From assembly GCA_036270095.1 (NCBI GenBank), contig DATBDE010000088.1, forward strand, positions 1 through 32,610: a stretch of DNA of 32,610 nucleotides, written 5' to 3'. The stretch is from DATBDE01 sp036270095. Its GTDB lineage: Bacteria > Actinomycetota > Thermoleophilia > Solirubrobacterales > Solirubrobacteraceae. The notes under the pieces are model-generated. The model was not told the DNA's origin, did not search any database, and was given only the letters and a program-made list of their open reading frames with translations. A program made the position numbers and the translations under genes. Of the stretch, positions 16,920-24,886 are shown one piece after another. Position 1 is the stretch's first letter. Every line of letters begins with the position of its first letter.

Positions 16920-17668
16920 AGGCGACACGGGACTGGGACGCGCGGACCTACAGCCGCGTGGGCACACCGATGGCGCAGTGGGGCGAGCGCCTGATCGACC
17001 GGCTCGAGCTGCGCGGCGACGAGACCGTGCTCGACGCCGGCTGCGGCAGCGGCGGCGTGACCGCCAAGCTGCTGGACCGCCTGCCGCACGGGCGCGTGAT
17101 CGCCGTCGACGGCTCGCCCTCGATGGTCGCCGCCGCGCGCGAGGCCCTGCCTGCCGACCGGGTGCAGACCCGGCTGTGCGACCTCACCGAGCTCGAGCTC
17201 GACGAGCCGGTCGACGCCGTGTTCTCGAACGCCGTCTTCCACTGGATCTCCGACCACGACGGCCTGTTCGCGGCGCTGCACGCCGCGCTCCGGCCCGGCG
17301 GACAGCTGGTGGCCCAGTGCGGCGGCGAGGGCAACATCGCCGCCCTCAAGGCGGTGATGCGGGATGTCGGCGGGCGCGAGCCGTACGCCGAGCACATCGC
17401 CGACTGGCGGCCCTGGAACTACGCCACGCCGATCCCGACGCAGGACCGCCTCCGCCGGGCCGGCTTTGCCCACGCGCGCTGCTGGCGCACCGAGGAGCGG
17501 GCCGAGCCCGAGGACGCCGCCGGCTTTGCCAGCACGGTTTGCCTGGGCTCGCACCTGGACCGCCTGCCCGAGGCGCTGCGGGACGCCTACGTGGCCGAGG
17601 TACTCCGCGGCGTGGGCGAGCCGCTCGTCCTCGACTACGTGCGCCTGAACATCGACGCCCGCGCCTAG
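16916..17668 (+). CDS. Trans-aconitate methyltransferase-like SAM methyltransferase coupled to leuD
   Basis: A 250-residue class I methyltransferase resembling Tam (trans-aconitate 2-methyltransferase). It starts VKATRDWDARTYSRVG. Motif I is VLDAGCGSGGVTAKLL (about residues 38-53), the acidic residue of motif II is in VIAVDGSPSMVAAAREAL (about 62-79), and a Tam-like FSNAVFHWISDHDGLFAALHAALRPGG lies at about 103-129. It overlaps leuD by four bases, so the two are made together. Yeast Tmt1 of this functional class methylates both trans-aconitate and 3-isopropylmalate, the product of LeuCD. Methylation of a leucine intermediate, or clean-up of an off-pathway product of the aconitase-like enzyme, is a plausible but unproven role. 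Confidence 0.75.
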   Translation: MKATRDWDARTYSRVGTPMAQWGERLIDRLELRGDETVLDAGCGSGGVTAKLLDRLPHGRVIAVDGSPSMVAAAREALPADRVQTRLCDLTELELDEPVDAVFSNAVFHWISDHDGLFAALHAALRPGGQLVAQCGGEGNIAALKAVMRDVGGREPYAEHIADWRPWNYATPIPTQDRLRRAGFAHARCWRTEERAEPEDAAGFASTVCLGSHLDRLPEALRDAYVAEVLRGVGEPLVLDYVRLNIDARA

Positions 17669-17771
17669 GCCATTCTCGCCATCCCTGGCTAGGTCCTCGG
17701 GGTTCGCCGTGCCTAGCACGGCTTCACCCCTGCGTCCCGAGCCAGGAACGGCGAGCGATGGCCTAGGCCAT
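17669..17771. terminator. Large nested inverted repeat between convergent operons
   Basis: Outer arms 17669-17690 and 17740-17762 pair imperfectly (GCCAT, CTCGCC and CCTGGCT blocks matched by AGCCAGG, GGCGAG and ATGGC). Inside them GGGGT-tc-GCCGTGC (17699-17712) pairs with GCACGGC-ttc-ACCCC (17716-17730) around a CTA loop. A separate 14-base perfect palindrome, ATGGCCTAGGCCAT, is at 17758-17771. The position between convergent ends suggests a two-way terminator, but no U-tract is present on either strand. Confidence 0.5.
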
Positions 17772-17772
17772 G

Positions 17773-17826
17773 GTCCAGGTGCGCACCTGCGCGATGGCCT
17801 ATGAGGCCAGCGTCCAGGTACGCACC
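17773..17826. repeat. Duplicated 3' tail of the cyclase gene
   Basis: GTCCAGGT-g-CGCACC at 17773-17787 repeats as GTCCAGGT-a-CGCACC at 17812-17826, 39 bases (13 codons) apart. On the minus strand the inner copy encodes the end of the cyclase (VRTWTLAS, then TAG). The outer copy continues in the same frame as AIAQVRTWTMA and another TAG (complement of 17763-17765). Confidence 0.65.
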
Positions 17827-19541
17827 GGCGCGTTGCGCCCGCGCGCCTGGAGCTCGTCGACCTCGACGAGGCCGTCGGCAGCGCCGTCGTGGAGCAGGAC
17901 CTTGGTCGCGTCGGCGATGAACACGCGGTGGCCGGTGCCCTTGGTCAGGCCCTCCAAGCGCGAGGCGACGTTGGCCGGGTCGCCGATTGCCGTGTACTCC
18001 ATGCGCTGGTCCGAGCCGACGTTGCCGGCCATGAGCTCGCCCGAGCACACGCCGATGCCGATCTCGAGGTCGTGCTCGAGGCCCTCCGCGCGCAGGGCTG
18101 CGTTGACCGCCGCCAGCCGCTCGCCGGCCATCTCGCGCGCGGCGGCCAGCGCGCGGTCGGCGTGGTCGGGCTGCGCGAGCGGCACCCCGAACAGGGCCAG
18201 GAGGCCGTCGCCGCGGAAGCCGGCCAGCGTGCCGCCGTGGGCGACGACGGCGTCGGTCATCGCGGTCAAATACCGGTTGATGACCTCGATCCCGCGCTCG
18301 GGGCTCATGCGCTCGAGCATGGCCGTGGAGCCGCGCAGGTCGCAGAACAGCACCGTGGCCTCGGTGCGCACGCCGCCCAGCCGCGCGCCGTGGGCCTGGG
18401 CCAGCACGGTGTCCACCACCGACTCGGGGACGAAGCGGGCGAACTGCGTGCGCGTGCGCTCGCGGTCCAGGGCGGCGAGGAACCCGACCACGCCGAGCGT
18501 GCCCACCGCGCCCAGCGCGAGCGCGAGCAGTGGAGCGATCACCGGGGTGATCCAGCCGCTGTTGAAGGCGAGCTGGGCGCCGACCAGGAACACCGTCGCC
18601 AGACCGATGCCGAGGGCCAGCGTGCGCAGCGCGCCCCAGCGCAGCCCGGCCGCGGGCACGACGAGGCCGAGCAGCGCGACGAGCACGACGTTCAGCCAGC
18701 CCGGCGTCGAGCGCAGCGGGAAGTCGTCGAGCAAGGTGGCGACGGCGTTGGCCCAGACCTCGGGCCCGATCATCTCCCCGCGCCCCGAGGTTGGCGTGGT
18801 GTGGGTGTCGTGCAGGGTCGGCGCGCCCATGCCCACGATCACGATCCGGTTCTTGAACGTGCTTGGCGGCACCTGGCCGCGCAGCACGCGCGAGAACGGC
18901 ACGATCGGATAGGTGTCGGGCGGGCCGGCGTAGTCGATCCACGCCTCGCCGTCGTCGAAGCGCTTACGGTCCACCGGCCGCCCGGTCGCCCGCTCGGTCA
19001 CTGCGACGGGGAAGCTGGCGAGGCCCTGGTAGGCCGCGAAGAAGCGCCGCCACACGCCGTCGCCGTCGGTGTCGTCCACGGCGTCGCCCACCCGCGCGCC
19101 CACGCTACGCACGACGTCGTCGCCGCCGAACACCCCGCTGTGGCCGTGCTTGTCGACCTCGGTGGTGGAGAGCACCATCCGCGGCGCCGCCTTGACCGCC
19201 TCGATCAGCGCGTTGTCCTCGATCACGGTGGTGGGCTCGGTGAACTGGACGTCGTAGCCGATGGCTCGGGCGCCGGCGGCGACCAAGCGCCGGATGACCT
19301 GGGCGTGGAGCGAGCGGGGGAAGGGCCAGCGCCGCTGCAGGTCGTGGAACGTCGTGTCGTCGACCTCGACGATGACGATGTCCGGGTTCGGCTTGCGGTC
19401 GCCGCGCACGTCGAAGCGGGTGTCCACGCTCGAGTGCTCGACCCGGTTCAGGACGCCGGTCGCGTACACGGCGATCCCGGCGCCGACCGCCACCAGGGCG
19501 ACGACCACCAGCGCGATCCGGCGCGAGCGCGGCCCGCGCAT
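17799..19541 (-). CDS. CHASE2-domain adenylate/guanylate cyclase (class III)
   Basis: A 580-residue membrane signalling enzyme. It has one N-terminal membrane segment (about residues 9-28), an extracytoplasmic CHASE2 sensor domain (about 40-265, with NPDIVIVEVDDTTFHDL and FKNRIVIVGMGAPTLHDTHTTP), then three membrane segments (about 283-355). The cytoplasmic class III cyclase domain (about 385-560) has VLFCDLRGSTAMLERM and GFRGDGLLALFG, giving the two metal aspartates, and YTAIGDPANVASRLE, with the asparagine and arginine of catalysis. The lysine usually found before the second aspartate (GGTxxKF) reads glycine here (GGTLAGF), so nucleotide specificity is uncertain. It is the last gene of an operon with a propeller-FecR protein and a Crp regulator. 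Its start follows the previous stop by one base. Confidence 0.9.
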   Translation of the reverse strand: MRGPRSRRIALVVVALVAVGAGIAVYATGVLNRVEHSSVDTRFDVRGDRKPNPDIVIVEVDDTTFHDLQRRWPFPRSLHAQVIRRLVAAGARAIGYDVQFTEPTTVIEDNALIEAVKAAPRMVLSTTEVDKHGHSGVFGGDDVVRSVGARVGDAVDDTDGDGVWRRFFAAYQGLASFPVAVTERATGRPVDRKRFDDGEAWIDYAGPPDTYPIVPFSRVLRGQVPPSTFKNRIVIVGMGAPTLHDTHTTPTSGRGEMIGPEVWANAVATLLDDFPLRSTPGWLNVVLVALLGLVVPAAGLRWGALRTLALGIGLATVFLVGAQLAFNSGWITPVIAPLLALALGAVGTLGVVGFLAALDRERTRTQFARFVPESVVDTVLAQAHGARLGGVRTEATVLFCDLRGSTAMLERMSPERGIEVINRYLTAMTDAVVAHGGTLAGFRGDGLLALFGVPLAQPDHADRALAAAREMAGERLAAVNAALRAEGLEHDLEIGIGVCSGELMAGNVGSDQRMEYTAIGDPANVASRLEGLTKGTGHRVFIADATKVLLHDGAADGLVEVDELQARGRNAPVRTWTLAS

Positions 19542-19542
19542 C

Positions 19543-21033
19543 TCAGCGCCGGCGCGGACGCGCGACGTACCGCTGGCCCGCGCGGAGCCTGATGTTCTTG
19601 CGGCGCACGAGGTCCCGCGCGATCACGGTGCCCTCCTTGACCCGGATCAGCGTGGAGCCGTCGCAGTTGTCCTGGACCAGCCAGATCGTGCCGCGCACCG
19701 TCCCCGAGCCGCGCCGGCCGCGGGTCTCGTAGCTGCCCTTGCCGTCGCCCCAGAGCTTGCGCTTCTTCTTGCTCGCGGCGACGCCGGCACCGGCGCGGCG
19801 GGCACGGCAACGGCTCAGCGGCCCGCTCAGCGTTGCGCGCAGCACCGCGTTGGGCGTGGCGGGCTGGGTGATCTTGAAGCGGCCCTGGTAGTAGTCGATC
19901 GTCTTGGTGGCGCTGGTGTCGGTGCCCACGCTGGCGGTGATGCGGATACGGCCCGTGGTGGTGTCGATCTCCGAGCCGGTGGGGATGACCTGGCCCGCGG
20001 TCAGCGGCTGGAACGTGCTGCCGGGGGTGCGCAGGAGCACGTTGCCCTCGACCGGCTCGGCCACCACGGCCTGGCCGGTGACCGGGTTCGCGCTCGGGTC
20101 GAGGCGGCCCACGCGATCGGTGGCGCGCGTGTACCAGATGCCGCCGTCGGGGCCGGTGGTGATGTCGGACGGGCTGCCGGGCGGGCTGGGCAGCGGGTAC
20201 TCGGAGATCGTGCCGTCGGGGGTGATGCGGCCGATTGCCTCGGCCACGTTCTCTGTGAACCACAGGGCGCCGTCGGGCCCATTGGTGATGCCCAGGGGCA
20301 GCGCCTGCGGGGTGGGGATGGGGAACTCGCTGATCGCGCCGGCGGTCGTGATGCGGCCGATCTTGTCGGCGTCGCGCTCGGTGAACCACATGGCGCCGTC
20401 AGGCCCGACGGCGATGTCGTGCGGGAAGCTGCCCGGCGTCGGCACATTGAACTCGGAGATGGCGCCACCGGTGGTGATGCGGCCGATGCGCCCGCTCTCC
20501 TCGGCGAACCAGAGCGCGCCGTCGGGGCCGCTGACGATGCCGTAGGGCAGGCTGGTCGACTGCGGCAGCGTGTACTCGGTGACCGCGCCGCCGGTGGTGA
20601 TGCGGCCGATCTTGTTCACGTTGCGCATCGTGTACCAGAGCGCTCCGTCCGTGCCGGTGGTGATGTCCTGCGCGCCCGAGGAGGTCGGGAGCGGGAACGC
20701 GGTGACCCCGCCGGCGGGGGTGACGCGGCGGATGATCCCGTTGAGGTCGTCGGTGACCCACAGGTTCCCGTCGGGGCCGCGCGTGATGCCGATCAGGGTG
20801 TTGTTCGTGCCGCCGACCGGGAACGCGCCCAGCGTGCCGTCGACCTGGATGCGGCCGACCGCGCTGCCGCCGTTCTCCGCGAACCACAGCGCGCCGTCGG
20901 GCCCGTTCGTGATGCCCGCGGGCAGCGTGTTGGGGGCGGCGGTGGAGAACTCGCGGAACAGGACCGCGGACGCGGGCGCCGCGCCGACAGCCAGTGCCGC
21001 CGCGACGACGAGCACGAGCAGCAAGGCCCTCAT
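19543..21033 (-). CDS. Secreted Vgb-like beta-propeller with FecR-like domain
   Basis: A 496-residue exported protein. The signal peptide ends near residue 23 (APASA). Seven or so propeller repeats follow (about 35-325), each with a GPDGALWFTE-type motif and a GRITTGGAISEF strand, as in virginiamycin B lyase (Vgb). A FecR-like domain (about 335-410, VEGNVLLRTPGSTFQPLTAGQVIPTGSEIDTTTGRIRI) and a basic C-terminal segment ending RKNIRLRAGQRYVARPRRR complete it. The name streptogramin lyase would be misleading: the propeller has almost no histidines and the context is signalling. Its ATG overlaps the crp stop (ATGA) and its stop is one base from the cyclase start. It is probably an extracytoplasmic sensor or partner for the CHASE2 domain. 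Confidence 0.85.
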   Translation of the reverse strand: MRALLLVLVVAAALAVGAAPASAVLFREFSTAAPNTLPAGITNGPDGALWFAENGGSAVGRIQVDGTLGAFPVGGTNNTLIGITRGPDGNLWVTDDLNGIIRRVTPAGGVTAFPLPTSSGAQDITTGTDGALWYTMRNVNKIGRITTGGAVTEYTLPQSTSLPYGIVSGPDGALWFAEESGRIGRITTGGAISEFNVPTPGSFPHDIAVGPDGAMWFTERDADKIGRITTAGAISEFPIPTPQALPLGITNGPDGALWFTENVAEAIGRITPDGTISEYPLPSPPGSPSDITTGPDGGIWYTRATDRVGRLDPSANPVTGQAVVAEPVEGNVLLRTPGSTFQPLTAGQVIPTGSEIDTTTGRIRITASVGTDTSATKTIDYYQGRFKITQPATPNAVLRATLSGPLSRCRARRAGAGVAASKKKRKLWGDGKGSYETRGRRGSGTVRGTIWLVQDNCDGSTLIRVKEGTVIARDLVRRKNIRLRAGQRYVARPRRR

Positions 21034-21701
21034 GCGCTGGCGCGCCGCCCAAGGCCGTCGAGGTCGTGCACGGTGATCGCGCGCCGCTCCGTCGTGACCC
21101 AGCCCAACCCGCGCATCTGCTGCAGCGCGCGGCTGGTGGCCTCGCGCGAGGCCCCGACCCAGCCGGCAAGGTCCTCCTGCGTGAGCGGCAGGTCGATCCG
21201 CACCGAGCGGCCGTCGTCGGCGCCGAACCGCTCGACCAGCTCGACCAGGCGCCCGGCGAGCCGGCCGACTACGTCCTGGGTCGCGTACTCGACCCGCTTG
21301 CGGTCGGCGTCGCGCAGGCGGGCGACGAGCAGGCGCATGACGTAGAGCGACGCGTTCGGGGTGGCGGTCAGGAAGGCGAGGAAGTCGGCGGGGGCCAGCG
21401 CCAGCGCCTCGACGGCGTCCAGCGCGACGATCGACGCCGACCGCGGTTGCCCGTCGATGGCGGACTGCTCGCCGACCAGGTCGCCGGGCCCGCGAATGGC
21501 CAGCAGCACATCGCGCCCGTCCTCGGTGACGCGGATGAGCTTCACGTGTCCGGACAGGACGACGATGACCCTGTCGCCGGCCTGACCCGCGTGGGCCACG
21601 GCGGTACCGCGGGAAAACTTCCGTGGCGTCGCCCGCTCGCGTAGGGCCTGGACCTCGTCCTCGCTCAACGCGGCGAGGAACGTAGCGCCCTCCTCGCTCA
21701 C
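21030..21701 (-). CDS. Crp/Fnr-family transcriptional regulator
   Basis: A 223-residue cyclic-nucleotide-responsive regulator. The N-terminal cNMP-binding barrel (about residues 10-120) has the phosphate-binding GEQSAIDGQPRSAS, matching the GE...RS pattern of cAMP-binding Crp. The C-terminal winged helix (about 150-220) has LTQEDLAGWVGASREATSRALQQMRGLGWV. The SRE in the recognition helix resembles E. coli Crp. GTG at 21701 is chosen because TACGAT (complement of 21710-21715) ends 8 bases before it. The longer in-frame form from 21767 reads through that promoter. As first gene of an operon ending in a cyclase, it is likely the effector of the cyclic nucleotide that cyclase makes. Confidence 0.9.
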   Translation of the reverse strand: MSEEGATFLAALSEDEVQALRERATPRKFSRGTAVAHAGQAGDRVIVVLSGHVKLIRVTEDGRDVLLAIRGPGDLVGEQSAIDGQPRSASIVALDAVEALALAPADFLAFLTATPNASLYVMRLLVARLRDADRKRVEYATQDVVGRLAGRLVELVERFGADDGRSVRIDLPLTQEDLAGWVGASREATSRALQQMRGLGWVTTERRAITVHDLDGLGRRASA

Positions 21702-21709
21702 CGCGCGCG

Positions 21710-21747
21710 ATCGTAACCGCAGCGCGCCAGGCGTTGGTAAATACGCC
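21710..21747. promoter_or_regulatory. crp promoter with nearby dyad
   Basis: TACGAT on the minus strand (21710-21715) is the likely -10 of the crp operon. A dyad GGCGT-N8-ACGCC (21730-21747) lies 15-32 bases upstream of it, where a regulator could act on the promoter. It does not match the E. coli Crp consensus. Confidence 0.4.
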
Positions 21748-21805
21748 AGGAGCAGGTTGGCGCGCACGCGCTGGAACGTTCGCGCCGCCCGCGGTTCACA
21801 GGGGT

Positions 21806-23080
21806 ATGACCCGACATCCGCGCCTCGTGCTCGCCCTCGTGCTCGTCGCCCTCGCGCTCCTCGCCCCGGCCGCGCAGGCGGTCCCGCCGTTCCTGTCGGC
21901 CTGGGGCACGAAGGGCTCGGGCGACGGCCAGTTCGACACCCCCGACGGCCTCGCGACCGACAGCGCCGGCCGCCTGTTCGTCGCCGACCGCAGCAACGAC
22001 CGCGTGCAGGTCTTCTCGGCCGACGGCACGTTCATCGCCTCGTGGAAGGACGGGCTCGGCCTGAAGTCGCCGTACGGCGTGGCCGTGGACGACCGCGGTG
22101 CCGTCTACGTGATCGACAACGGCAACAACCGCGTGGTGCAGCTCAACCTGCTCGGCGGGATGGTGCGCACGTGGGGGACCAAGGGCGTCGGCGACGGGCA
22201 GTTCGACGACCCGCGCGGCATCGGCGTCGGGCCCGACGGCACGGTCTACGTCGCCGACCACGGCAACAACCGGGTCCAGGCCTTCACCCCCGACGGGCAG
22301 TTCCTGCGCAAGTGGGGGCGCAACGGTGGCGACGGCTCGTCCGGCAGCGGGCCCGGCGAGTTCAACGAGCCCCGCGGCGTGGTCACCGACGCGGCCGGCG
22401 ACGTCTACGTGGTCGAGAAGCTCAACAACCGCGTGCAGGAGTTCACGCCCGACGGGCAGCTCATCCGCGCCTTCGGCGGCCTCGGCAAGGCGCCGGGCCA
22501 GCTCAGCCTGCCCTACACGGCGGCGATCGACGAGGCCACCGGCAGCATCTACGTCACCGAGGTCGACAACGACCGCGTCAGCCAGTTCGGCCTCGACGGC
22601 AGCTTCGTCGGCATGTGGGGACGCAACGGCGGCGACGGCTCCGAGGGCAGCGGGCCCGGGGAGTTCCACGACCCCTACGGCATGGCCGTCGACTGCCGCG
22701 GCGGCGTGTACGTCAGCGACGAGGAGAACGACCGCATCCAGCGCTTCGGCGACCCGGCGGCGCCGTTCCCGCGGTGCGCACCCGCGATCCAGGTGACGTC
22801 GGTGCGCGGCGGCGGGCACGGCGCGTCGCTGACCGCCATGTGCGACCGGGCCTGCTCGCTGATCGCGACGGCGCGAGCCGGAGTGGACGGAAGCAAGCCG
22901 GTGGCGTTGAAGGCGGGCACGGCGCTGATGCAGGGCCGCCCCGATCGGCTGACCCTGCGCTACCCGGCCGCCCTGCAGCGGGCCATCCACCGTGGTGATG
23001 CTCAGCGGCTGACGCTCAGGATCGCTGCCGTGGGCACGGGCGGCGCCGCGCCCACCGTGGTCAAGCAGGTCGCGCTCTAG
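21806..23080 (+). CDS. Secreted NHL-repeat beta-propeller protein
   Basis: A 424-residue exported protein. The signal peptide is MTRHPRLVLALVLVALALLAPAAQA (about 1-25). About six NHL repeats follow (about 28-320), each with the pattern WGTKGSGDGQFDTPDGLATD-sAGRLFVADRSNDRVQVF. A C-terminal domain of about 100 residues contains three cysteines. NHL propellers bind proteins, RNA or other ligands; the ligand here is unknown. ATG at 21806 is chosen because the signal peptide starts there and AGGGG lies 4-8 bases upstream. Its stop shares CTAG (23077-23080) with the convergent exporter gene. It is transcribed away from the crp operon, whose second gene is also a propeller. Confidence 0.88.
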   Translation: MTRHPRLVLALVLVALALLAPAAQAVPPFLSAWGTKGSGDGQFDTPDGLATDSAGRLFVADRSNDRVQVFSADGTFIASWKDGLGLKSPYGVAVDDRGAVYVIDNGNNRVVQLNLLGGMVRTWGTKGVGDGQFDDPRGIGVGPDGTVYVADHGNNRVQAFTPDGQFLRKWGRNGGDGSSGSGPGEFNEPRGVVTDAAGDVYVVEKLNNRVQEFTPDGQLIRAFGGLGKAPGQLSLPYTAAIDEATGSIYVTEVDNDRVSQFGLDGSFVGMWGRNGGDGSEGSGPGEFHDPYGMAVDCRGGVYVSDEENDRIQRFGDPAAPFPRCAPAIQVTSVRGGGHGASLTAMCDRACSLIATARAGVDGSKPVALKAGTALMQGRPDRLTLRYPAALQRAIHRGDAQRLTLRIAAVGTGGAAPTVVKQVAL

Positions 23081-24525
23081 GCGGCGGGAGACTCCACCTC
23101 GGTCGCCGGTGCCGGTGCGGGAGCCGCCTGGCGGCCGAGGAGGAGGGCGGCGAGCAGCGCGCCGACGAGGCAGGCGCCCGCGCCCGTGAGGAACGCGACC
23201 GAGAAGCCGTCGCTGAGGGCGGCCAGGTGCGGCGTGCCCGCGGCGAGCTTGTCGCTGGTGTGCGAGGCGGCGATCGCGCTCAGCACCGCGAGCCCGAGGG
23301 CGCCGCCGACCAGCCGCGAGCTGTTCAGGAGCGCCGAGGCCAGGCCGCTGTCGCGCGGCTCGACGCCCTGGACGGCGACGATGGTGCCGGAGACCAGGCC
23401 CAGGCCCAGCCCCACCGCGGTTACCAGGCCGGCGGGCAGGACGTTGGCCACGTAGCTGCCGCCGGCGTGGACGTCGGAGAAGAGCGCCATGCCGACGCCC
23501 GCGATGAGCAGGCCGACGGCGAGCACGCGGCCCGAGCCGAAGCGGGCGATGAGCTTCGGCGTCTGCGTGGTCACCGCGATGATGACCAGCGTCATGGGCA
23601 GGAAGGCCAGGCCGGCCTCGAGCGCGTCGAGGCCGAGCACCTGCTGCAGGTACAGCGAGACGAAGAACCACATCGCGAAGACCGCGGCGAAGAGCAGGAA
23701 GACCACGAGGTTGGCCGCGCGCAGGCGCCCGAGCTTGACCAGGCGAGCGGGCATGAGCGGCGCCTTGGCGACGCGCGCCTCGACCAGCGCGAAGGCGGCG
23801 AGGAGCACGACCGAGATCGCGATCGGCACGAGCACGCCGGTCGCGCCCCAGCCCAGGCTGTCGGTGCGCACGATGCCGTAGACGAGCGCCGTGAGCCCGA
23901 GCGTGATGAGGATCGCCCCGGCGACGTCGAAGTGCCGATGCTCGAGCTGGGCCCGGCCCTCGGGCACGACGCGCAGGCCGGCGGCGACGACCACGAGCCC
24001 GATGGGCACGTTGATGAGGAAGATCGCGGGCCAGCTGAGCTCCTGGGTGAGCAGGCCGCCCAGCAGCACCCCGGCAGCGCCGCCGACGCCGCCCATGGCG
24101 CCCCAGGCGGCCAGCGCGCGGTTGCGCGCGCGCCCCTCGGTGAACGAGGTCGCGAGGATCGCCAGTGTGGCCGGGGAGATGATCGCCGCGCCGAAGCCCT
24201 GCAGCGCGCGAGCGCCGTCCAGCGTGGCCTGCGAGTCGGCCACGGCGCAGAGGATCGAGGCCAGCGTGAACAGCCCGGTGCCGGCCAGGAACACGCGCCG
24301 GCGCCCGAGCAGGTCGGCCGCCCGGCCGCCGAGCATGAGGAAGCCGGCGAACGTCAGCGTGTACGCGTTGACGACCCACTGCAGCCCCGTGGTCGAATAC
24401 CCGAGGTCATGCCGGATCGACGGCAGCGCGACGTTCACGATCGAGACGTCGAGGACCACCATCAGCTGCGCGAGGCAGACGACGAGCAGAAGCAGGTTGC
24501 GGCGAACTGGCGCGGGTAGCGTCAT
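23077..24525 (-). CDS. MFS drug exporter, DHA2 (14-TM) family
   Basis: A 482-residue inner-membrane proton antiporter of the EmrB/QacA type with about 14 hydrophobic segments. Visible family motifs are LDVSIVNVALPSIRHDLGYS (about residues 25-44, motif D1), MLGGRAADLLGRRRVFLAG (about 64-82, motif A) and ISPATLAILATSF in helix 5 (motif C region). It probably expels toxic organic compounds. It is divergent from an arsR-type repressor gene 52 bases away, with two operator-like palindromes between them, one over each promoter. TACGGT (complement of 24537-24542) ends 11 bases before the ATG. Confidence 0.92.
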   Translation of the reverse strand: MTLPAPVRRNLLLLVVCLAQLMVVLDVSIVNVALPSIRHDLGYSTTGLQWVVNAYTLTFAGFLMLGGRAADLLGRRRVFLAGTGLFTLASILCAVADSQATLDGARALQGFGAAIISPATLAILATSFTEGRARNRALAAWGAMGGVGGAAGVLLGGLLTQELSWPAIFLINVPIGLVVVAAGLRVVPEGRAQLEHRHFDVAGAILITLGLTALVYGIVRTDSLGWGATGVLVPIAISVVLLAAFALVEARVAKAPLMPARLVKLGRLRAANLVVFLLFAAVFAMWFFVSLYLQQVLGLDALEAGLAFLPMTLVIIAVTTQTPKLIARFGSGRVLAVGLLIAGVGMALFSDVHAGGSYVANVLPAGLVTAVGLGLGLVSGTIVAVQGVEPRDSGLASALLNSSRLVGGALGLAVLSAIAASHTSDKLAAGTPHLAALSDGFSVAFLTGAGACLVGALLAALLLGRQAAPAPAPATEVESPAA

Positions 24526-24570
24526 GTACGACGATCACCGTAGCAACGAGTTCGACGATCGTCGTACACT
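24526..24570. promoter_or_regulatory. Divergent operator/promoter of the MFS exporter and ArsR repressor
   Basis: An 18-base near-perfect palindrome, GTTCGACGATCGTCGTAC (24550-24567, one mismatched pair), overlaps the repressor -10 TACACT (24565-24570). A weaker copy, GTACGACGATCACCGTAG (24526-24543), overlaps the exporter -10. The two centres are 24 bases apart. Binding of the ArsR-type protein to both sites would shut both genes. Confidence 0.75.
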
Positions 24571-24577
24571 CTGCGGC

Positions 24578-24886
24578 ATGCCCCTCGAGCACCCGGATCG
24601 CGACGAGATCGAGCTCACTGCGGTCCTGCACGCCCTCAGCGATCCGCAGCGGCTGCGGATCGTCGCCGTGCTCGCGGCCGACGAGGAGCCGCGGGCCTGT
24701 GGGAGCTTCGGGCTCGAGATCACCAAGTCGACGTGCACCCACCACTTCCGCGTCCTGCGCGAAGCGGGCGTCATCGAGCAGTGGCGCGAGGGCGCGGCGA
24801 AGCTCAGCTCGCTGCGGCGCGCCGACCTCGAGGCGCGCTTCCCGGGCTTGCTCGACGCCGTGCTGGCACCCGCCGCCGTCGCCTAG
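24578..24886 (+). CDS. ArsR-family winged-helix repressor
   Basis: A 102-residue DNA-binding protein. The winged helix spans about residues 12-85, with LHALSDPQRLRIVAVL as the first helices and ITKSTCTHHFRVLREAGVIEQWREGAAKLSSL as recognition helix and wing. The metal-binding CVC motif of true ArsR is absent; the two cysteines (CGSFGLEITKSTC) are far apart, so an organic ligand is more likely. ATG at 24578 follows TACACT by 7 bases. It is divergent from the MFS exporter and probably controls it and itself. Its stop shares CTAG (24883-24886) with the convergent hydrolase. Confidence 0.9.
   Translation: MPLEHPDRDEIELTAVLHALSDPQRLRIVAVLAADEEPRACGSFGLEITKSTCTHHFRVLREAGVIEQWREGAAKLSSLRRADLEARFPGLLDAVLAPAAVA

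Noticed and set aside
19543..21033. Annotation as streptogramin-resistance lyase (Vgb)
   Set aside because: The propeller repeats match, but the histidine-rich active site is not evident and the FecR-like C-terminus and signalling operon point to another role.
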